From: Verrucomicrobiota bacterium
GTDB taxonomy: Bacteria > Verrucomicrobiota > Verrucomicrobiia > Opitutales > JABDGR01
DNA: 42,061 bases
Assembly (NCBI GenBank): GCA_013285985.1
Contig: JABDGR010000007.1
Span: 1-42,061, forward strand
Direction of reading: 5' to 3'
Below, one piece after another: positions 36,641 through 42,061 of this stretch. The position numbers and the translations under genes were made by a program. Each line of letters begins with the position of its first letter. Within the stretch, counting starts at the first letter, position 1. The notes beneath the pieces were generated by a model. That model made no database searches. It was not told the DNA's origin and saw nothing but the letters and a program-made list of their open reading frames with translations.

Positions 36641-38205
36641 GCGCTGGCTTTAATCTGCGGCGCATCCAGCATCTCGCGCACTTTATGGGTCAGGGCCGCC
36701 GGGGTATAAGGTTTGGGCAGGAACTCAACTCCCGTCTCCAGCACCCCGTGGTTGGTGATGGTTTCGCCGGTATAGCCCGACGTAAAGAGGATTTTGAGCT
36801 GGGGATAAGTTGTTTTGAGCCACTCGGCCATCATTTTGCCGCCCATTAGTGGCATGATGACATCGGTGACCACCAGATCAATCGGCGAGCCGGAGTGTTC
36901 TCGTACGACGCGCAACGCATCCTGACCGTTTGAGGCAGACAAAATTTTATAGCCCTGGGCTTCTAACAGGGTGCAAGCCAGGCTCCTTACCGCGGGTTCG
37001 TCCTCCACCACGAGCAAGGTTTCCGTCCCGGACGGCAACGGGCCGAGGTGGAACGGCAGCGGGGTGATGCTCAGGGGCAATTCGACCGTGGGGAAATAAA
37101 TTTTAAAGGTGGTGCCTTGCCCCACCTGGGTTTGGACGCCGATGTGCCCGCCGGATTGTTTGACGATGGTGTGGCAAGTGGCCAGGCCCAAGCCGGTGCC
37201 CTTGCCCAAAGGTTTCGTGGTGAAAAACGCCTCAAATATGTGTGCTTTGATTTCGTCGGTCATGCCGGTCCCGGTGTCGCTCACACTGAGTACTACGTGG
37301 TCGCCGGGAATTGCGCCCGGGTGCGCGTGTGCATGGGCTTCATCGAGCGCGGCATTTTCGATGGCGATGGTCAGCTTGCCGCCTTTGGGCATGGCATCGC
37401 GAGCATTGACCACCAGGTTCATCAACACCTGCCCGATATAACCTGGGTCGGCCTTGATGCGTCCGATTTGTTTTCCGGGCAAAATCGTCATGGCAATGTT
37501 GGCATCGATGAGCCGGCGCAGCATTTGGTCCAGGTCTTCCACGACCAGATTGAGGTCGAGGACAGCGGGCAGCACCGTTTCTTTCCGGATGAAAACAAGT
37601 AGTTGCCGCGTCAACCCAACGGCGCGCTCCGATGCTTGGCGGATTTCATTGGTATATTTTTTCAGCAGATGATCCGGGCCCAGTTTTAACGCGATCATGT
37701 CGCTGCAGCCAATGATGACCGCGAGCACATTGTTAAAGTCGTGGGCTACGCCGCCGGCGAGCTGGCCGATCACGTCCATTTTTTGCCCTTCAATAAACTG
37801 CGCCTCCAGCCGGTCTCGCTCCACTTTTGCTTCCACTTCGACCATGGCGCGGCGCACCGCTGGCCCAAGCCGGGCGAGCCGATCCTTCAGGACATAGTCC
37901 GTCGCCCCGCTCTTAAGCGCTTCAATCGCCCGTTCCTCGCCCTGCATCCCGGACACGAGGATTACGGGGATGGCCGGCCAGCGGGCACGGACGAGGGCGA
38001 TGGCCGAAAGCCCGTCAAATTTGGGCAAGGTATAATCGGAAAGAATCAAGTCAATGCCGCCCTTTTCGAGGGCGGTAACAAAACCATCTTGGGCTTCCAC
38101 GCAAGTTATGGTGCAAGCGATGCCGGCGGCCTCCAGCGTGGCGTGCACGAGCGCGACGTCGCTGTCGTCGTCCTCCAGATGCAGAATGTGGAGCGGAACT
38201 TTCAT
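36637..38205 (-). CDS. Receiver-histidine kinase-receiver hybrid protein
   Basis: 522 aa; N-terminal receiver ILHLEDDDSDVALVHATL...LILSDYTLP, AGGVAHDFNNVLAVIIGC, GTGLGLATCHTI, C-terminal receiver LLVVEDEPAVRSL...LVVTDVIMP. Overlaps downstream gene by 4 nt. Confidence 0.93.
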   Translation of the reverse strand: MKVPLHILHLEDDDSDVALVHATLEAAGIACTITCVEAQDGFVTALEKGGIDLILSDYTLPKFDGLSAIALVRARWPAIPVILVSGMQGEERAIEALKSGATDYVLKDRLARLGPAVRRAMVEVEAKVERDRLEAQFIEGQKMDVIGQLAGGVAHDFNNVLAVIIGCSDMIALKLGPDHLLKKYTNEIRQASERAVGLTRQLLVFIRKETVLPAVLDLNLVVEDLDQMLRRLIDANIAMTILPGKQIGRIKADPGYIGQVLMNLVVNARDAMPKGGKLTIAIENAALDEAHAHAHPGAIPGDHVVLSVSDTGTGMTDEIKAHIFEAFFTTKPLGKGTGLGLATCHTIVKQSGGHIGVQTQVGQGTTFKIYFPTVELPLSITPLPFHLGPLPSGTETLLVVEDEPAVRSLACTLLEAQGYKILSASNGQDALRVVREHSGSPIDLVVTDVIMPLMGGKMMAEWLKTTYPQLKILFTSGYTGETITNHGVLETGVEFLPKPYTPAALTHKVREMLDAPQIKASA

Positions 38206-38215
38206 TTTTGGCCGC

Positions 38216-38704
38216 TTACTTTGCGGAAGAAACGACTTCGCTGCCCGGATTCAACGCGGCCCTGCTTCCAGTCTGCGGCGGGGGCTCGTTCACGGCCGCC
38301 CAGAAGACGCCGAGCATTTTCACCGCCTTCATGAACTCGGTGAAATCCACCGGCTTCACCACGTAGGCGTTGACGCCGTGATTGTAGCACTCAATCAAGT
38401 CCGGTTCTTCGCGCGAGGATGACAGCACCACAATGGGTATCATCTTCAGGTTTTCGTCGGCCTTGATTAGTTTCAACACTTCCATTCCGGTGACCTTGGG
38501 CATCTTGAGGTCCAGCAGCACCGCGACGGGGTTGCCCTCGGCCCGGGTGCTGTATTTGCCGCGCCGGTAAAGATAATCCAGCGCTTCTTCGCCGTCGTGG
38601 ACGATGAAAACCTTGTTCGCCAGATTATATTCTTCGAGCGCGGCCAGGGTCAGCTCCAGGTCGCGCGGATCGTCTTCGGCAACGAGAATGTGTCGGAAGT
38701 TCAT
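38216..38704 (-). CDS. Single-domain response regulator (Rcp1-type)
   Basis: ILVAEDDPRDLELTLAALEEYNLANKVFIVHDGEEALDYL...VAVLLDLKMPKVTGMEVLKLIK...IVVLSSSREEPD...YVVKPVDF. Confidence 0.95.
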   Translation of the reverse strand: MNFRHILVAEDDPRDLELTLAALEEYNLANKVFIVHDGEEALDYLYRRGKYSTRAEGNPVAVLLDLKMPKVTGMEVLKLIKADENLKMIPIVVLSSSREEPDLIECYNHGVNAYVVKPVDFTEFMKAVKMLGVFWAAVNEPPPQTGSRAALNPGSEVVSSAK

Positions 38705-40330
38705 TTATGTTTCTTTTGGTTTGGGGATGGAAAAATAAAATGTCGCGCCGCCGTTCAGCACGCCCTTGGCCCAGGTCCGACCGCCGTGCCGCAGAATGAT
38801 GCGCTGGACGTTGGCCAGGCCGATGCCCGTGCCTTCGAACTCAGTGTGGCTGTGGAGCCGCGAAAAGACCCCGAACAGCTTCCCGGCATATTTTGGGTCA
38901 AAGCCGGCGCCGTTGTCGCCGATGAAAATCACTGTTTCACCGTTTTCATTGGGAACTTCCCCAATTTCGATTTTGGTCTCAACCCGCGCGCTCGTGAATT
39001 TCAAGGCGTTGGAAATCAGATTGACCAGCACCTGGCGCAAAAGGGCGCGGTCGCCGCGGACGGTGGGCAGAGGCTGGATATTCCAGGCAATGTTCCGGCC
39101 TTTGGTCTCCGACTGAAAATCGCTCAGGGTCTCCCGCGTCAACTCATCGAGATTGACGTTCGTTTTTTGCAGTTCTGCCCGCCCGATGCGGGAAAAGGCC
39201 AGCAGGTCGTCTATTAAATTACCCATGCGTTGCGCCGCCAACGTAATCGTCGCCAGGTGGCGGAGGCTTTTTTCGGACAGGCTGGGCCCGGCGTCACTGC
39301 GCAACAAGTCCACGAAACCGAGGACATGACGCAGCGGCGCCCGCAAATCGTGGGAAACGGAATAACTGAACGCCTGTAACTCCTTGTTCGCGTCTTCCAG
39401 TTGCGCCGTGCGTTCGGCGACGCGTTGTTCAAGGGTTTCGTTGAGGCGGCGGATTTCATCTTCCGCCTTCTTGCGCTCCGTGATGTTGCGAATGTTGCAC
39501 TGGATGAGCCGCTTTTCGTCCACGAGATAGGCATTGCTGATAAACTCGACCTCGACGCGCTGGCCGCTCTTGGTCTCCAATGGCAGCCCTTCGTAGTGAA
39601 TGCGGTCCTTATGTTGCAATTCGGCGAAAGCGATTTTGGAAGCGCCGGTGCCTTTAAAGGGGCCGATTTCCCAGAGTTTTCGTCCGAGAAATTCCTCCTG
39701 CGAGTAGCCGAGCAAATCTTTCATGAATGGGTTGGCATCCACCACTTGTGCGGTGTCGGCGTCGAGGATGAGGATGCCGTCCTGTGCTGTTTCAAAAAGG
39801 CGCCGGTAGCGCAGCTCAGAGGCGAGTATCGCCTGCACGCTTCGTGCCTCAGCTTCCACGGACCGCGTCTTGGCCTGGTCGGTCCTTAAATTGGCTTGGT
39901 CGGTTCTTAAATTGGCCTCCTGCGTCCGCGAATTCGCTTCATCTGTCTGCGAATTGGCTTGTACGGTTCGTTCGTCAGCCAATTTGGTCCGCGAGTTGGC
40001 CTGGTCGGTCCGCGAATTGGCTTGTTCAGTTCGTTCATCGGCCAATTTGGTCCGTGAATTGGCTTCCGTGGTGCGGGCCTCGGCTTGCTCCGTCCGCACG
40101 TCGGCTTGCTGTGTGCGGGTCTTGGCTTGGGCGGTGCGCTCATCCGCCAATTTTGTCCGCGAGTTGGCCTCGTCCGTCCTGGTCTCGGCCTGTTCAATTC
40201 GACTGCTCTGGCTGGGCGCTGCCGTATCTTGATTTTTTTTTGTTCCGATTTCATCGCGAACAATCACCGTGCTTGGCTCTTTGTCCGATTCTGGTTGGGG
40301 TGGTACTATAATAGAATCTTTAGAGCTCAT
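38705..40330 (-). CDS. PAS sensor histidine kinase with long N-terminal heptad-repeat coiled coil
   Basis: 541 aa; PAS RYRRLFETAQDGILILDADTAQVVDANPFMKDLLGYS, H-box FSYSVSHDLRAPLRHVLGFVDLL, N/G boxes; N-terminal 18 x 7-aa repeats. Confidence 0.94.
   Translation of the reverse strand: MSSKDSIIVPPQPESDKEPSTVIVRDEIGTKKNQDTAAPSQSSRIEQAETRTDEANSRTKLADERTAQAKTRTQQADVRTEQAEARTTEANSRTKLADERTEQANSRTDQANSRTKLADERTVQANSQTDEANSRTQEANLRTDQANLRTDQAKTRSVEAEARSVQAILASELRYRRLFETAQDGILILDADTAQVVDANPFMKDLLGYSQEEFLGRKLWEIGPFKGTGASKIAFAELQHKDRIHYEGLPLETKSGQRVEVEFISNAYLVDEKRLIQCNIRNITERKKAEDEIRRLNETLEQRVAERTAQLEDANKELQAFSYSVSHDLRAPLRHVLGFVDLLRSDAGPSLSEKSLRHLATITLAAQRMGNLIDDLLAFSRIGRAELQKTNVNLDELTRETLSDFQSETKGRNIAWNIQPLPTVRGDRALLRQVLVNLISNALKFTSARVETKIEIGEVPNENGETVIFIGDNGAGFDPKYAGKLFGVFSRLHSHTEFEGTGIGLANVQRIILRHGGRTWAKGVLNGGATFYFSIPKPKET
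39824..40201 (-). repeat. 21-nt tandem repeat encoding 18 heptads (RTxxAxx)
   Basis: RIEQAET RTDEANS RTKLADE RTAQAKT RTQQADV RTEQAEA RTTEANS RTKLADE RTEQANS RTDQANS RTKLADE RTVQANS QTDEANS RTQEANL RTDQANL RTDQAKT RSVEAEA RSVQAIL. Confidence 0.95.
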
Positions 40331-40726
40331 GGGTGAGAACAGGATAGGCTCAATGCCTAGGTGCCGATATGGGGTGTTACCCTACTTTTGCCCTGTGCCC
40401 TGACGCCCACTAACGGTTCGGTAATTGGGCCTCAGATTTAATTGATATTTGGGTGGCCAGAGGGGGTTTTCGGCGATTTCGCTTTTTTAACATCCTCGGC
40501 CATAAACATCGCGATCCTTTCCGTTGCCCCTCCTCGCCTCGTTTTCCCATTTTCCTCGGGAAATCAGTGCTATTGCGGCACAAGCTCAGTAATAACCCTG
40601 AGGGGGGCTCGGGTAGATGCCGGATGGGGGTCAGGTCGTCTCCCTAGAGAGTATCAGGCGAACGAGCGGGTGAATTACAAGGTCGTGCTGATATCGCAAA
40701 CCAACGGGGTGGGGTAAGTTGGGTTT

Positions 40727-41257
40727 ATGAAAATCAGCACGACCCCCCGGACGACCAGCACTCTCCGGATAAGCCTTCTCAAGATGACGACCATCTTGGG
40801 CCTGACCCTCGGGGCCCTCGTGCCGACCACCGCCCACGCCGTTGCCCCCGCCAGTGGCGTCCCTTTTCTCAATGCTCTTGCCGACGCCCGCCTCATTACC
40901 CACACGAATTCAGATTGGCGGGTGTTCATGGTCAAAGGCGTGTCGATGGAGCCCCATTTTGGCCAGAACTCCATGCTCCTGATTGACAAATGCGATTTTG
41001 GCGATCTGCGTCTCGGCATGATGGTGATTTATCAGGATGCCAGCGGCGACTTTGTGGCCCACCGCCTCGTTGCCCGCGCTGGAGCAGGGTGGGTCGCCAA
41101 AGGCCAAAACAACAACCAGAATGACCCAACCCTCGTGACCTCGGCTAATTTTCAAGGCGTGGTGTTCGGAATCATCCACTACAAAGAAGGCACCGACCAA
41201 CTCGCCTCGGTTGATTCCGCCAGCAAACCGCTCGTGGCGTTCGCGAAGACCTACTAA
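40727..41257 (+). CDS. Secreted S24/S26-like (signal peptidase fold) peptidase homolog
   Basis: Signal peptide (LLKMTTILGLTLGALVPTTAHA); VKGVSMEPHFGQNSMLLIDKCDFGDLRLGMMVIYQDASGDFVAHRLVARAGAGWVAKGQNN: GxSMxP plus AHRLV. Confidence 0.72.
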   Translation: MKISTTPRTTSTLRISLLKMTTILGLTLGALVPTTAHAVAPASGVPFLNALADARLITHTNSDWRVFMVKGVSMEPHFGQNSMLLIDKCDFGDLRLGMMVIYQDASGDFVAHRLVARAGAGWVAKGQNNNQNDPTLVTSANFQGVVFGIIHYKEGTDQLASVDSASKPLVAFAKTY

Positions 41258-41288
41258 CAATTTGTGGAGCAAGTTTTGGGGACGGCCA

Positions 41289-41324
41289 GGAGCCGGGCGT
41301 GAAGGGCGCCCGGCTCCGTCATTT
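41289..41324 (+). terminator. Terminator-like hairpin after the S26-like gene
   Basis: GGAGCCGGGCG (41289-41299) / CGCCCGGCTCC (41307-41317), 11-bp perfect stem; only weak downstream T tract (GTCATTT). Confidence 0.55.
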
Positions 41325-41452
41325 ATGCCGCGGAGGCACTTGCCTTTTTTGCCGAAAGAAATAGAGTTGATTTAAGGCGGGAGGATCCCTAAATATTACT
41401 GGTTTCCCTCCTATTTTGCAGTCCAGCCCGATTGCCCAAAGAAACTATCGCC

Positions 41453-42061
41453 ATGAGTGACCCTGCCCCCCAGACCACCGCCGCCGCCCCGGCGCCTGCC
41501 AACGCGCCAGCGCCCACACCGCCGCCGGCGCCCAAATACAAGGAAATCCCCTTCAAGGAGCTTGACCCGCGCATCCAACGCCAGATCGAACAGGCGGAGA
41601 AGGCGGTGGAAAAGAACCCCGCCATTGCCATTGAGGTTTGCACCGGCATCCTCAATACCAACCCCGCCATCCTCGAGGCCCGCAAGATCTTGCGCAAGGC
41701 CCAGAAAAAGGCCAACCCCGCCGCCGGCAAGGGCATGACCAAGCTTTTTAGCGGCCTCACCAATACGCCCTTCGTCCTCAAGGCGGGTTCGCAAATCAAG
41801 ACGGACCCCAAGGGCGTCCTTGATGCCGCGGAAAAACTTTTAGCCACCAACCCCTCCAACATTCAGGCCCTGCGTCTGGAAGCCCAGGCGGCGGTGGCGA
41901 TGACATTATGGGGCACCGCGGCCCTCGCTTACGAAGACATCCGCGAACTCGAGCCTGAAAATCTCGACAATCTGATGGCGCTGGGCAACACCCTCATCGA
42001 CGCCGGCCGGCCCAAGGAAGCCATCAAATGGGGCGAAGAAATCCTCTCCTTGCAACCCGGC
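41453..42061 (+). CDS. TPR-like protein with Pro/Ala-rich N-terminus (runs off window end)
   Basis: ATG 41453: MSDPAPQTTAAAPAPANAPAPTPPPAPKYKEIPFKELDPRIQRQIEQAEKAVEKNPAIAIEVCTGILNTNP...ALAYEDIRELEPENLDNLMALGNTLIDAGRPKEAIKWGEEILSLQPG; helical TPR-like repeats. Confidence 0.8.
   Translation, partial: MSDPAPQTTAAAPAPANAPAPTPPPAPKYKEIPFKELDPRIQRQIEQAEKAVEKNPAIAIEVCTGILNTNPAILEARKILRKAQKKANPAAGKGMTKLFSGLTNTPFVLKAGSQIKTDPKGVLDAAEKLLATNPSNIQALRLEAQAAVAMTLWGTAALAYEDIRELEPENLDNLMALGNTLIDAGRPKEAIKWGEEILSLQPG

Noticed and set aside
39824-40201. 21-nt periodic repeats considered as CRISPR-like array
   Set aside because: No repeat-spacer alternation; the repeats are in-frame heptads of a histidine kinase and no cas genes are present.
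40331-40726. Intergenic region inspected as a possible riboswitch
   Set aside because: Only short hairpins seen (e.g. TAGGC-TCAAT-GCCTA, CTCAG-N8-CTGAG); no match to a riboswitch core I could recognise.
1-42061. Prophage, transposon or classical defence island
   Set aside because: No integrase, transposase, phage structural, restriction-modification, toxin-antitoxin or cas genes were recognised; gene content is housekeeping plus catabolic/signalling.

Overview
The window is 42 kb of a high-GC bacterial chromosome. Gene content suggests Verrucomicrobia: a divergent PilMNO/secretin block, DUF1552, a small omega-like protein and PL22 lyases; this taxonomic call is inference. I see no rRNA, tRNA, CRISPR array, prophage or transposase. 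Left to right it contains: the 5' part of rpoD behind dnaG and uvrB; a type IV pilus assembly block (PilM/N/O/P-like plus secretin); a RhaT-like transporter, membrane di-iron hydroxylase/desaturase, small Rieske ferredoxin and TIM-barrel isomerase, with a convergent Gfo/Idh/MocA oxidoreductase; a pilin; two tandem PL22-type oligogalacturonate lyases and a DUF1552 protein; housekeeping genes (FUSC-like, TsaB-like, rpoN, Ser/Thr kinase, IscA-type carrier, cobalamin adenosyltransferase); a TPR protein with a trypsin-like protease; speA; a 16-unit 32-aa repeat protein; rpoZ-like, smpB and trmL; a four-gene His-Asp phosphorelay; a secreted S26-like peptidase; and the start of a TPR-like protein. 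The best candidate for an undescribed system is the RhaT/MocD/MocE/isomerase/MocA-like cluster (about 10.0-14.6 kb), which resembles rhizopine-type oxidative O-demethylation and sits near pectin lyases. Other strong oddities are a LysM domain inserted inside a PL22 lyase propeller, the WAxxDPxAA repeat protein, an 18-unit heptad repeat in a histidine kinase, a DnaG lacking three of four zinc ligands and a His-rich RpoD N-terminus. No searches were run; all family calls are from reading motifs.
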